Source: Amanita rubescens (taxonomy: Eukaryota > Basidiomycota > Agaricomycetes > Agaricales > Amanitaceae). Taken from it: DNA of 64,000 nt. Below are positions 1 to 8,508 of this stretch, piece after piece. A program made the translations under genes and the position numbers. The stretch spans positions 1-64,000 of the forward strand of contig WION01000290.1 in assembly GCA_015039365.1 (NCBI GenBank), given 5' to 3'. Position 1 is the first letter of the stretch, and every line of letters starts with the position of its first letter. The notes under the pieces were generated by a model, which saw only the letters and a list, made by a program, of their open reading frames with translations, was not told the DNA's origin and did no database searches.

Positions 1-1
1 T

Positions 2-1105
2 ACCATCACCCCTCCCGTGTCAAGTCTCCTTATTCAGGTTGAGGACACAGACTCGTCAATCCTGTACGCCGGTCCCTGGAACACGACGCCCACTGTCGCA
101 ACACAGCCCAACTTTGATTCCACTCTCCATTCGACTAATTCACCGAACGCCAGTCTCATTTATTCTTTTACCGGCACATTCATCGCCATCTACGGTCTTT
201 ACCACCCCGGACCCGCTCCAAACGTCTCCTTCACCGTTGATTCCAGTCCCCCTGCACCGCTCCTTAACCCACCAGATCCCATAATTAGTGACATCTCGCA
301 ATCCCTCTTTTATCAATCCCCCGTTCTATCCGCTCAATCCCACACACTGACAGTAAACGTGGGCGAAAATAACCAAGGAGAATTCACCGTGGACTATTTG
401 CTCGTCCAAACCACACCCACCTCCTCAACCGCCACCTCTAGTACAGCCACAAGTTCAACACTGGCAAGCAAATCGAGCTCAGTAAACGTAGGCGCTATCG
501 CCGGAGGCGTATTAGGCGTCGTGGCTATCATCATTCTCCTCGTCCTTGCAATCATATATATACTTCGACGAAACAGATACCGCACCCCTACTTCTGAGAA
601 TAAAACCTCTTCTGCCTTTGCTCAACGCATACGAAGAATAGAAAAACGACTATCCGTCTCAGTCTGTACGTCCGCGCCACACTTTCTTTTTTTTATTAGT
701 AACGAACGATCCTTACCCTTGACAGTATCCCTCCGTTCTCAACGACGCACTTCCAACTCTCTCAGCCCGCAAGAAGACCGAAGGACATACTACGTCGACG
801 GGAGCGGTCGACCATTACGTGTATTCACCGGCCGCGGACGATCAAGCACCATGGGAACGACGATTGGAACTACCCCAACGACGTTGAGAATGCCAACCAT
901 CAACTTCTCCTCCTCCCCCAATGCTTCCACCTCGCATATTTCCCTGCCGAGATACCCACCTCCTGCGCGGACCCCTGCCGCCGCCGAACCTGACGTCGAA
1001 GCGGGTAACAATGACATTAACGTTATTAACCCATCCACTTCTGCCGCCACCCTCGCCGTGATGTACGGCCACGATGAAAAGTTTGCCATGTTCGGTCAGC
1101 TATAG
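2..1105 (+). CDS. Single-pass membrane protein with Ser/Thr-rich stalk (5' truncated)
   Basis: The frame is open from the window edge, so the true start lies upstream. Order seen: an extracellular beta-rich region with spaced aromatic residues and N-glycosylation sequons (about residues 1-130), a Ser/Thr-rich linker, one transmembrane segment of about 25 residues rich in Gly, Val, Ile and Leu (about 157-182), a basic stop-transfer stretch, then a long Ser/Pro-rich cytosolic tail. This layout is common among agaricomycete proteins of unknown function. A 60-nt segment (666-725) has GTACGT, a CTTAC branch-like motif and CAG. It is divisible by three and free of stops, so the gene reads through whether or not it is spliced. 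A decayed copy of this gene lies at 30795-31262. Function is unknown. The coding call is good; the intron is probable. Confidence 0.75.
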   Translation, partial: TITPPVSSLLIQVEDTDSSILYAGPWNTTPTVATQPNFDSTLHSTNSPNASLIYSFTGTFIAIYGLYHPGPAPNVSFTVDSSPPAPLLNPPDPIISDISQSLFYQSPVLSAQSHTLTVNVGENNQGEFTVDYLLVQTTPTSSTATSSTATSSTLASKSSSVNVGAIAGGVLGVVAIIILLVLAIIYILRRNRYRTPTSENKTSSAFAQRIRRIEKRLSVSVCTSAPHFLFFISNERSLPLTVSLRSQRRTSNSLSPQEDRRTYYVDGSGRPLRVFTGRGRSSTMGTTIGTTPTTLRMPTINFSSSPNASTSHISLPRYPPPARTPAAAEPDVEAGNNDINVINPSTSAATLAVMYGHDEKFAMFGQL

Positions 1106-1473
1106 AAACACCCGCAGTTATAGATTGTAAGTGTAAGGATAATTTAATGACTTTTTTTCGAGTCGTTATTTAAGGATTTGTTTGTTTTCTGTATTTTGGT
1201 ATTTGATACCTGCATAGCAGCATAACTTTTAGAGATCGGATTGGGCCATGTTAGGTAGAGGGTAGTAGCAATCAAATCACCACACGTAGCCTACACAATT
1301 GATATCATTGCATTCTCAGAGCAAAGCAGACTGGAAATTTGGAATACTGGTACAAGATATGAGAGCTACTACAAGAGAGGCATATGTAAGGGAGAAATGG
1401 GTTGATTTGGGTGGGCCTGGTATCTCAAATGAATGGTGTGGTGGTGACTTTATGGATGAGATACAACATACCA
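1106..1473. other. AT-rich intergenic stretch between convergent genes
   Basis: Sequence between the end of the first gene and the stop codon of the minus-strand GTPase gene, so it should hold both 3' ends. I see no further gene here. Confidence 0.5.
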
Positions 1474-1536
1474 TCAGATGTTGATAGCTTTATTATACAG
1501 GTATGCCAATAATTCCTCTTGATTAGAGGGAAGAGG
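1474..1536 (-). CDS. Last codons and stop of the disrupted minus-strand gene
   Basis: On the minus strand this piece reads Pro-Leu-Pro-Ser-Asn-Gln-Glu-Glu-Leu-Leu and on to a TGA at 1474-1476. It continues in frame with the exon at 19571-19439 once element A is removed. The target-site duplication AGAGG (1532-1536 and 19439-19443) is part of the coding sequence. Confidence 0.6.
   Translation of the reverse strand, partial: PLPSNQEELLAYLYNKAINI
1532..1536. repeat. Target-site duplication AGAGG of element A (left)
   Basis: AGAGG directly precedes the TG start of the 5' LTR at 1537 and recurs at 19439-19443 directly after the 3' LTR. Confidence 0.9.
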
Positions 1537-1795
1537 TGTAACGGTCAAGATTTCGTTTTTATTTCATTTTATTTTCTTTTCTTTTAGTTACAAGAAGTTC
1601 CCACGCTTACCTAAGAATTCCGCGGAACGACGGCGTGGGAGTGACGAGTACGAGTATATATATCTGAACGCTAGTTACATGTCCCTTAGTCTTATGATTG
1701 TTTCTGTCGTCCATAGACGCAATCTTATTCTCATTTCCCATCTGCGTTTCTAGTCTCGAGTGTCCTAGTGATTGTGTCGGGATCACCTCCTAACA
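1537..1795 (+). repeat. 5' LTR of element A (Gy1)
   Basis: 259 bp from TGTAACGG to CCTAACA. It contains a TATATATA box at 1655-1662 and, 33 nt downstream of the box start, AGTCTTATGATT (1688-1699). That 12-mer is the exact reverse complement of the sequence just after the LTR and is a plausible transcription start. Confidence 0.95.
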
Positions 1796-1796
1796 A

Positions 1797-1808
1797 AATC
1801 ATAAGACT
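1797..1808 (+). promoter_or_regulatory. Self-priming primer-binding site of element A
   Basis: AATCATAAGACT begins one base after the LTR end and is the perfect reverse complement of LTR positions 1688-1699. A tRNA-type TGG start is absent. This is the arrangement known for Tf1/sushi elements, in which the mRNA 5' end folds back to prime reverse transcription. Confidence 0.75.
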
Positions 1809-1965
1809 CTTAACACTACCACACTCGTTCGTCCGTCGTTGCCCACAACGGACACACGAATCATTCGACGGTCACTGTGCTTGATAGCACTAGTAGCCCA
1901 CTTCAGATATACCTACCTCCTCACGCTGCACATTGCGCGTATCCACTACCGCTTGATAAACCCGG

Positions 1966-2362
1966 TGTAACGAGCCGATTCCGGCTACGTTGGAACCGAT
2001 CTCCGAAACCTTCCGAAGCTCCCTGAAGCACTCCGAGCCTATACTCGACCCCGGAGGATGATCGTTTGAGTTCGGATGCATGCACAGGCCTCGGACTCGG
2101 TGCAGGAATTGTCACATGGTCACCTCGTGCCTCCGTAGTATATATACCATTGTGTACGTAGTTGTACTTAGCGAATTATCACCCCATCTGTGTTCCGAGT
2201 TCGATTCCTTCCGTTCCCTTCGTTCCTCGGTGCTTCGGACACCTTCCACTCATTCACCTTCATCTTCGGCACCCTCTCTGCACCCGAGACTCCCTTCGGA
2301 CTGACCTCCGTAGTCCCTTTGGCCGAACGCACTTCTGCATCAGCCTTCTTCTGATCGTTTCA
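1966..2362 (+). repeat. 5' LTR of element C
   Basis: 397 bp with TG...CA ends and a TATATATA-like box around 2139-2146. Element E is a diverged relative of this LTR. Confidence 0.9.
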
Positions 2363-2364
2363 AC

Positions 2365-2380
2365 TGGAGCCCACCGCGAG
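2365..2380 (+). promoter_or_regulatory. Candidate tRNA primer-binding site of element C
   Basis: TGGAGCCCACCGCGAG starts two bases after the 5' LTR. Its reverse complement ends in CCA as a tRNA 3' end does, and I find no self-complementary match in the LTR, unlike elements A, B and D. I cannot name the tRNA. Confidence 0.4.
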
Positions 2381-2751
2381 GGGCTCTTAGGTCAGTCCGT
2401 CGGTCATTCCTTTCACCCAACTGCTGCACAGAAAGCATCGGACAAGTTCCGGTGTCACTTGGAATCCGCTCCGAGCCACTCCAAGCACTCTGCCGGCCTC
2501 CCCATAGCTCAGAGACCATACCCCGCCGACCTTTCTTCAATTATACCCCCCCCGCTCTTTACACTGCAGTAGCCTTCACCAACCAGCCCCACAGCACCAG
2601 CACAGCATCAGCCGAATAACGCCCACACGTGCTGCCACTCCCGATCCAGCTCCGATCGATCAATAGCTTTTGCCCCTGGATCCCTTAGCCTCCCGATCCA
2701 CCTCACTTTCCATCAGAATAGCTCGCTTCGCTTCGGCCTGCCAGTAACATC

Positions 2752-4293
2752 ATGACCGAACCAAACCGCCGCATGCCCATCCGAACGAACAAGGAGGCAC
2801 CCTGCTTCCGAGGCACTGCCGCTGGTCTTGAGAGATACCTCGAAGATATCGAGATGATCTGCGAGGATAGACAACGCTCCGGAGATGCTGAACTGATCAA
2901 ATGGGCTGTCTACTACACCGATGAGAAATCTTCCGAGATCTGGAGAGCCGCTCGGGACACCCTATCGGATCCGAAAACCTGGGATGCGTTTAAGAAAGCG
3001 ATTTCCGAGATCTACCCCGAGGCACAGCCCGATCGCCGCCACACTATTGCAGCACTACATGCCATTTCCGGCCGCTTCTCAGCGCAAAATGTCACATCCG
3101 AGACAGCCCTTGCTGAGTATCACAGGGAATTTTCCGGAACAGCTCAATACCTCATCAGAAAGCACCGCATGACACGCCGTGAGGCAAGCATCATGTACAT
3201 GTCCGCATTCCCTCCCGAGCTCCGACCCGATATCACTACTCGGCTCACAACCAAGTACCCGGACGTCCACCCCGATGATGGCTATGATCTAAAGGACATG
3301 AATAGTGCCGCGCAATTCATTATCAGCTCAAGGTCTGCTATAGCCTTGCTCATCGCAACCACCCCACAAGCTCCGACGCTTCCGATGCCTCCGACACCTA
3401 TCCCTACTCCCCCTCCGAGCACTGCCTTCGCTCCGAGCACAGCTTCCACCCATCTCCTTAGCGGATGCATTTTCTGTGGAGATATCAATCATCGGACGAC
3501 CTGGTGCCATATCAGGGATGAATATGCAAGGCAAGGGAAGATCAAAATAGTCGACGGACGGATTCAATTTTTGGATGGCAATGAACCGAATGCATTCCAA
3601 TACCGCCACTTCGGACAATGGTTCAAAGAACGCATTGATGTATGGCTGCTGAGGTACACACAGCCGACCACTCCGAAGCCATTTGTGTCCTCCAACTACT
3701 TCCTGGAAGCTCTAGACCACTCCGGAACGCATACCGCCGAGCCTGTCAATACTGAAGAACTGCAAAACGTACATACGACTCCGACGCACATACACATTAG
3801 CACCACGATCCCTAATCAACCCACGCTCCCTAATACCACCCCCTCCGAACCCTCTGAACCCCCCAGACCCTCCGACGCTCCCACCACTACAACGCATGAT
3901 ACCACCGAGACCTCTGAGGCTTCTGATGACCCCACCACTGCTACGCCAATTTCTGCCACCCCGGAAACCCTCGGCGACCCCATCGCCAAAGTCTTTATCA
4001 TTTCCGAGCCATCTGGCATCCCAACAGCTGCCATTCCGAGACCTGATCCCGCCGAAATTCCAACTGCCGCCCTGACCGCCTGCACAATTGAAGAAAGCGA
4101 GATGAGAAGAACCCACCCACCACTTCCCTTCTACTTCCTTTCACCATCCGATCTCCCCGACCTGACCAGGAGGTCAGTATTAAAAGTACCCAGGAGGTGT
4201 AACGAGCCGATTCCGGCTACGTTGGAACCGATCTCCGAAACCTTCCGAAGCTCCCCGAAGCACTCCGAGCCTATACTCGACCCCGGAGGATGA
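2752..4293 (+). CDS. gag: Gag-like protein of element C
   Basis: A 513-residue ORF starting at the first good ATG, 389 nt after the 5' LTR. The N-terminal half is helical and gag-like: a capsid-type region with conserved Trp, Tyr and acidic residues, about 10-190. A CCHC zinc knuckle of the form C-x2-C-x4-H-x4-C lies near residue 238 (Cys-Ile-Phe-Cys...His...Cys). The second half is a Pro/Thr/Ser-rich low-complexity tail. The reading frame runs into the 3' LTR and ends at 4293 inside it, so the last 30 or so codons are LTR-encoded. No polymerase ORF follows. Gag identity rests on the zinc knuckle, the position between LTRs and general composition. Confidence 0.75.
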   Translation: MTEPNRRMPIRTNKEAPCFRGTAAGLERYLEDIEMICEDRQRSGDAELIKWAVYYTDEKSSEIWRAARDTLSDPKTWDAFKKAISEIYPEAQPDRRHTIAALHAISGRFSAQNVTSETALAEYHREFSGTAQYLIRKHRMTRREASIMYMSAFPPELRPDITTRLTTKYPDVHPDDGYDLKDMNSAAQFIISSRSAIALLIATTPQAPTLPMPPTPIPTPPPSTAFAPSTASTHLLSGCIFCGDINHRTTWCHIRDEYARQGKIKIVDGRIQFLDGNEPNAFQYRHFGQWFKERIDVWLLRYTQPTTPKPFVSSNYFLEALDHSGTHTAEPVNTEELQNVHTTPTHIHISTTIPNQPTLPNTTPSEPSEPPRPSDAPTTTTHDTTETSEASDDPTTATPISATPETLGDPIAKVFIISEPSGIPTAAIPRPDPAEIPTAALTACTIEESEMRRTHPPLPFYFLSPSDLPDLTRRSVLKVPRRCNEPIPATLEPISETFRSSPKHSEPILDPGG

Positions 4294-4594
4294 TCGTTTG
4301 AGTTCGGATGCATGCACAGGCCTCGGACTCGGTGCAGGAATTGTCACATGGTCACCTCGTGCCTCCGTAGTATATATACCATTGTGTACGTAGTTGTACT
4401 TAGCGAATTATCACCCCATCTGTGTTCCGAGTTCGATTCCTTCCGTTCCCTTCGTTCCTCGGTGCTTCGGACACCTTCCACTCATTCACCTTCATCTTCG
4501 GCACCCTCTCTGCACCCGAGACTCCCTTCGGACTGACCTCCGTAGTCCCTTTGGCCGAACGCACTTCTGCATCGGCCTTCTTCTGATCGTTTCA
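4198..4594 (+). repeat. 3' LTR of element C
   Basis: 397-bp direct repeat of 1966-2362, preceded by a purine run (CAGGAGG). It contains the stop codon of the gag ORF. Confidence 0.9.
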
Positions 4595-5754
4595 CCGGAC
4601 TCGAGGGTTAACGAGATAGAACAGGGACTGCTCTAAACTTTGAGTTGCAGACCTTGTAAAACTACGATTCGATCGAGTTTGGGCGTACCTATTCGATCCA
4701 TAGGAGAAAACGAACTAGAACCAAACGAACAGTATCCAGAACTCCCTTCGTCCCTGTGAAGATAAGAAGAATGCCGTATACACCGACGGAGGCATTGATA
4801 GGAGCATGTGTAGGATTGTTAGCTGCGTTGATAGGGTCATTAGCACCGGCCGCAGTACGAGCACTCTGGATGGCAGCGGCCCCAGTAGACCAACGAAACG
4901 CCGGACACGGAGTGGCTCGAGCGATAGGGGAAATAAGGGAAGCGTTTAGGGAACCTCCCAGACCTCCTAGACCACAAATGAAAATCGATCCACCGGAGGC
5001 GTACGAAGGCAAACCCGAAAAAATAGCGCATTGGCTGAGATTGATGAGGACGTACTTCGCGTTGACCGAGGTACTTAACGGCACCCAAATGATCGCAATC
5101 GCTCTCCAACGGATAAAAGGAGGAACGGCAAATAGGGCAGAGAATTGGGCCGGAGTTAAACTCCAAGAATTTATGGAATTCATAGACGAAATAACAAACA
5201 CGCCGAGGGCAAAAGATTACACATGGACGCAACTAAGAACGGGAGTAGCACCGAGAGATGAGGTGGTGGGAGTAGTATCGCCTGCAGGAGAAATGGTGGT
5301 GGCCCCGAGACCTGCGGAACTAGGAATCGCACCGTTTACCCACCAACCACCATTCGACGACTGGAACGACTTTGAAGCAAAGGCGCTGGCGTTCTTCATG
5401 ACCACGGAAACCAGAGACGAAGCGATTAGACACCTGAGAGAGTTGAAGCAAGGAAAAAGACCAGTGGAGGACTACATCATCGACTTCAAAAGCTGGGCGC
5501 AACTGACGAATTTCAACGAAATCGCCTTAATCGCCCAGTTCAAAGGAGGATTGAACCCACCACTGGGAATGAAGATAGTAGAGAACGGAGCGCCGGGGGA
5601 TGGAGCGACAGCGGGGGATTTACAACTATGGTATGACCGAGCGACGGCGCTGGACAAGGCGTGGAGAGACGGACAGAAATTGTACGGGACGATGACCCGA
5701 CCTATATTTAGACCGAGGTTCTTCCAAAATCCCACGTCAACGCCACAGGAGACG

Positions 5755-6668
5755 TGTTACAAACGTACGTCGTGGCTTATCTTTTTCTTATCTTATCATC
5801 CCTCCTATGCCGTTATTTGCATATGCGTTGAAACAATAAAGAGAAGGCCGACGTGGAACAGTGTTCGGCCAAAGGGGCTACGGAGGTCTGACCGATGTGC
5901 TTAAGTGCGATAGAGTGCCGAGAGCGAAGGAGAAGGAACGGAACGGTGACCGAGTCACCAAGCGAGAAGGAGAACGGAAATCGGACGCAAGGGGACGAGA
6001 AAGAGAGCGGAAGTGAGACCGGCTGTATATTCGATGTCCAACTACTACAGACAATGCCGTATATATACTACGAGGACATGAGGCTTACCTGCGACGAGCC
6101 TTCCTCCGAGTCCGTTGGTCCGTGCGCGTCTAGGTGCCCCGTTGCGTTCGAATATCGCTCAAGTTGCGGGAATGGCCCTGTCGGAATGTGGCCGAAGGTC
6201 GTTGGCGCGAAGGTTTGACTTCGGAAGCTTCCGTGATGCGTGATGTGATGCCGAGGATCGGAATGCGGTGCGCTTCGGTGTTCGGTTCCAACGTAGCCGG
6301 AACCGGCTCGTTACAGCGTTCCTTCCGGAACATTCATCGTTTATCATATGCCAATTACCTTTTATCACATGTATGTTCGTTTTCACATGTTAACCATTTC
6401 ATTATCACATGCAACCGTTTTCATTATCACATGCATATATACTTACCATATTTGCGTATGTACTTTGTACTATATAAATCACGCAAATATACAACTAGAC
6501 CTCAGTCTAGTTTTAACAGTCAAAATCTGTCTCGTTATCGTCTAAGTTCCCTTGAGGACTTATCCGATAACACTCTTATTCTTTGAACGTTCTTAAGTGC
6601 CGGAACTCCCTTGAGGAACCTACGGTACCTGATAAGCTTGACTTATCAGTGAACGAACAAACATAACA
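5755..6668 (+). repeat. 5' LTR of element D, interrupted by solo LTR E
   Basis: Starts TGTTACAAACG, ends CATAACA. E plus its 4-bp duplication accounts for 491 bp. The TATA box (TATATAAAT, 6471-6479) lies 33 nt before AGTCTAGTTTTA (6504-6515), the match to the primer-binding site. Four copies of the heptamer TCACATG lie upstream of the TATA box. Confidence 0.9.
5829..6315 (-). mobile_element. Element E: solo LTR of the element C family
   Basis: 487 bp in minus orientation. Its two ends match the ends of the C LTR (TGTAACGAGCC...GTTTCA read on the minus strand), as do several interior blocks. It is flanked by GCGT on both sides (5825-5828, 6316-6319). It is about 90 bp longer than the C LTR and clearly diverged. 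No internal region or partner LTR is present, so it is a solo LTR left by LTR-LTR recombination or an old subfamily member. Confidence 0.85.
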
Positions 6669-6669
6669 A

Positions 6670-6681
6670 TAAAACTAGACT
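6670..6681 (+). promoter_or_regulatory. Self-priming primer-binding site of element D
   Basis: TAAAACTAGACT starts one base after the 5' LTR and is the exact reverse complement of AGTCTAGTTTTA at 6504-6515 (14564-14575 in the 3' LTR), 33 nt downstream of the TATA box. Same geometry as element A with an unrelated sequence. Confidence 0.75.
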
Positions 6682-6705
6682 CCTCTCCGAGCACGATAGC
6701 TTTAA

Positions 6706-8508
6706 CGCTCTCACCTCCCATCATTCACCATTGCTCCACGACAATCTAAAAGTACCCCTCCGAATAACGCCAAACGAAACCCCCTTAACCATCTCTATTA
6801 TCTCGACGAACATTCCATTCATTGGGATAAACGAGAAAACGGCTGGTGTTATACCGCTTCAGGAAAACCCGTACCAGGTCACCAGTTTTGGGTAAAACAA
6901 AAACTTGGAAGACCACCAAATCAATCCTTCCCATTCGAAGGAGGATTATATCTAAACGAACGCAAACTTGCCTTTCACGAAGGAAGTAAACGTTGGTACG
7001 CCACTGAATCGGAAACAGGAGAAGAACCGTACTTTATTAGAGACGAATACTTTGAAGGAGAACCCTTCATAGGAGGAAAAGAGGAGTTAACACGAACTGC
7101 GCTACAACGTTGGAAGAAAGCGAACGAACCAGAAACCTTAACCACTAGCCAAGAAACTCCCGTTGCATCACCACACGTTCATTACAGAGAAAGCGCTGAA
7201 CCGTCAGGAGAGTCCGATAAAGAAGACAATAAAGATTCCTTCTCTGAACAAGAGAAAGAAGAAGAATCCCAAGATAAACTTGAATACGCACCTGGAACCG
7301 AAGACGTTGTTATACCCACAGTAGAACAACGAGTTGAAGACGAAACCTCAGCTCAACTCATCGCTTCCTTATCCCTTGCAACTGAATCTAAACTCGAAGC
7401 TACACGACCCGCACCATCACCCCCTGTCGTATTTCCATACTTGTTTGCCCCACCAATCAACCCATTTCCTTCTAGAAAAGGAAAAGAACGAGATATGAGT
7501 GGATCAGGACCCCGGACCGAACCAAGGTCAGATCTACCAAAGATCAAACCTCCTAAACCGTTTGAAGGAGATCGAAAATATCTCAATCCGTTCATAGCGA
7601 AAGCTGAATTATTCATGAAAATGAATAAAATGACAGATGCTCAAGATAAGATACAGTTCATTATGTATCATATTGATGGCAACGCTCAACAATGGCGCGA
7701 CAACAAGATAACTGAATATGACGCCGAAACAACAAAATACGCCAACTATGACGCTTTCATTAAAGAACTAAAAGAAGATTGGGGACAAGTAGACGAAGCA
7801 GGACTAGCCATGCACAGATTACTCACATGGAGAAAACTCCCAAAGCAATCAATTAATCAATATATTGCGCGCGTCGATCGAGATATCAATTTAGCCAAAA
7901 TCACTGACGATACGACGAAATGTCATCTCCTAGTTTTGGGATTACCAAACACATTACGAGAAAAACTGCGACTAGGAGGTGCCCCGACAACCTATAAATC
8001 ATTACGAACTCGTATCCTTGACATAGAAGTGGCAAACACCTTATTCTCCACTTTTGGCCAAGTAAAAGAGTTTGATGACAAAATGGAAGTCGACGAGGCT
8101 GTACTAGAGTTAAACCGACAAGCACGACAAATGCAGATTGCTGAAACCTCCATGGAATGGGTAAAAACCGCTGTATGCTATGGATGCGGAAAAACAGGAC
8201 ATTTAATCTCGGACTGCCCTAATCCCAAAAAGAAACGACAAAACCTTGGGAATTCACGAGGAAGGGCAGCCCCTAGAGGACAATTTCGAGGAAAACCACG
8301 CGGCCGAAATAATAACCGCAACAAAGGGAAAGGAAAAGGAAAAAGAATCAGAGCGCTGGATGCGGATAGCGATGAAGACGACAGTGGCTCGTCAAATGAA
8401 GAATCCAACAGTGAAAACGACGAAGACCAGAGAATCGCCGTCATACGAGAAATGGCGAAAACATTACCACGTAGCGCCCGCCGAAAATTGAACAAAAAGG
8501 GTTTTTAG
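6706..8508 (+). CDS. gag: Gag of element D (long open frame; first ATG at 7495)
   Basis: The frame is open from 6706 to the TAG at 8506-8508. The first in-frame ATG is at 7495, giving 337 residues. However, the 263 codons before it are protein-like in composition: Trp, Tyr and acidic clusters, no repeats, then a Glu-rich stretch. They suggest a non-AUG start or an upstream spliced exon. From the ATG: a capsid-like helical region, then one CCHC zinc knuckle (Cys-Tyr-Gly-Cys...His...Cys, about 8175-8220), then a basic Arg/Gly stretch, then a Ser/Glu/Asp-rich tail. The stop lies immediately after the slippery heptamer GGGTTTT at 8499-8505. Confidence 0.8.
   Translation, partial: RSHLPSFTIAPRQSKSTPPNNAKRNPLNHLYYLDEHSIHWDKRENGWCYTASGKPVPGHQFWVKQKLGRPPNQSFPFEGGLYLNERKLAFHEGSKRWYATESETGEEPYFIRDEYFEGEPFIGGKEELTRTALQRWKKANEPETLTTSQETPVASPHVHYRESAEPSGESDKEDNKDSFSEQEKEEESQDKLEYAPGTEDVVIPTVEQRVEDETSAQLIASLSLATESKLEATRPAPSPPVVFPYLFAPPINPFPSRKGKERDMSGSGPRTEPRSDLPKIKPPKPFEGDRKYLNPFIAKAELFMKMNKMTDAQDKIQFIMYHIDGNAQQWRDNKITEYDAETTKYANYDAFIKELKEDWGQVDEAGLAMHRLLTWRKLPKQSINQYIARVDRDINLAKITDDTTKCHLLVLGLPNTLREKLRLGGAPTTYKSLRTRILDIEVANTLFSTFGQVKEFDDKMEVDEAVLELNRQARQMQIAETSMEWVKTAVCYGCGKTGHLISDCPNPKKKRQNLGNSRGRAAPRGQFRGKPRGRNNNRNKGKGKGKRIRALDADSDEDDSGSSNEESNSENDEDQRIAVIREMAKTLPRSARRKLNKKGF
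8499..8505 (+). promoter_or_regulatory. -1 ribosomal frameshift heptamer, gag-pol of element D
   Basis: GGGTTTT fits X_XXY_YYZ in the gag frame (..G GGT TTT TAG) and abuts the gag stop. The pol frame is the -1 frame and is open from here. Confidence 0.7.

Larger units (their letters stand above)
1966..4594 (+). mobile_element. Element C: non-autonomous gag-only LTR retrotransposon
   Basis: Two 397-bp LTRs (1966-2362 and 4198-4594), ends TGTAACGAG...CGTTTCA, flanked by CCGG on both sides (1962-1965, 4595-4598). It is inserted in the leader of element A; the empty site can be read in copy B. The 1.8-kb interior holds a single gag-like ORF and no protease, reverse transcriptase or integrase. 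It resembles the class described as terminal-repeat retrotransposons with a GAG domain. Mobility would need enzymes in trans. The two LTRs differ at few positions by eye, so the insertion is recent. Confidence 0.9.

Noticed and set aside
2365..2380. Self-priming for element C
   Set aside because: The reverse complement of the region after the 5' LTR does not occur in the C LTR, unlike elements A, B and D.
2080..2572. Open frames inside the 5' LTR and leader of element C
   Set aside because: The first part is repeated in the 3' LTR at 4312-4536 and is LTR sequence; low-complexity Ser/Pro/Leu composition.
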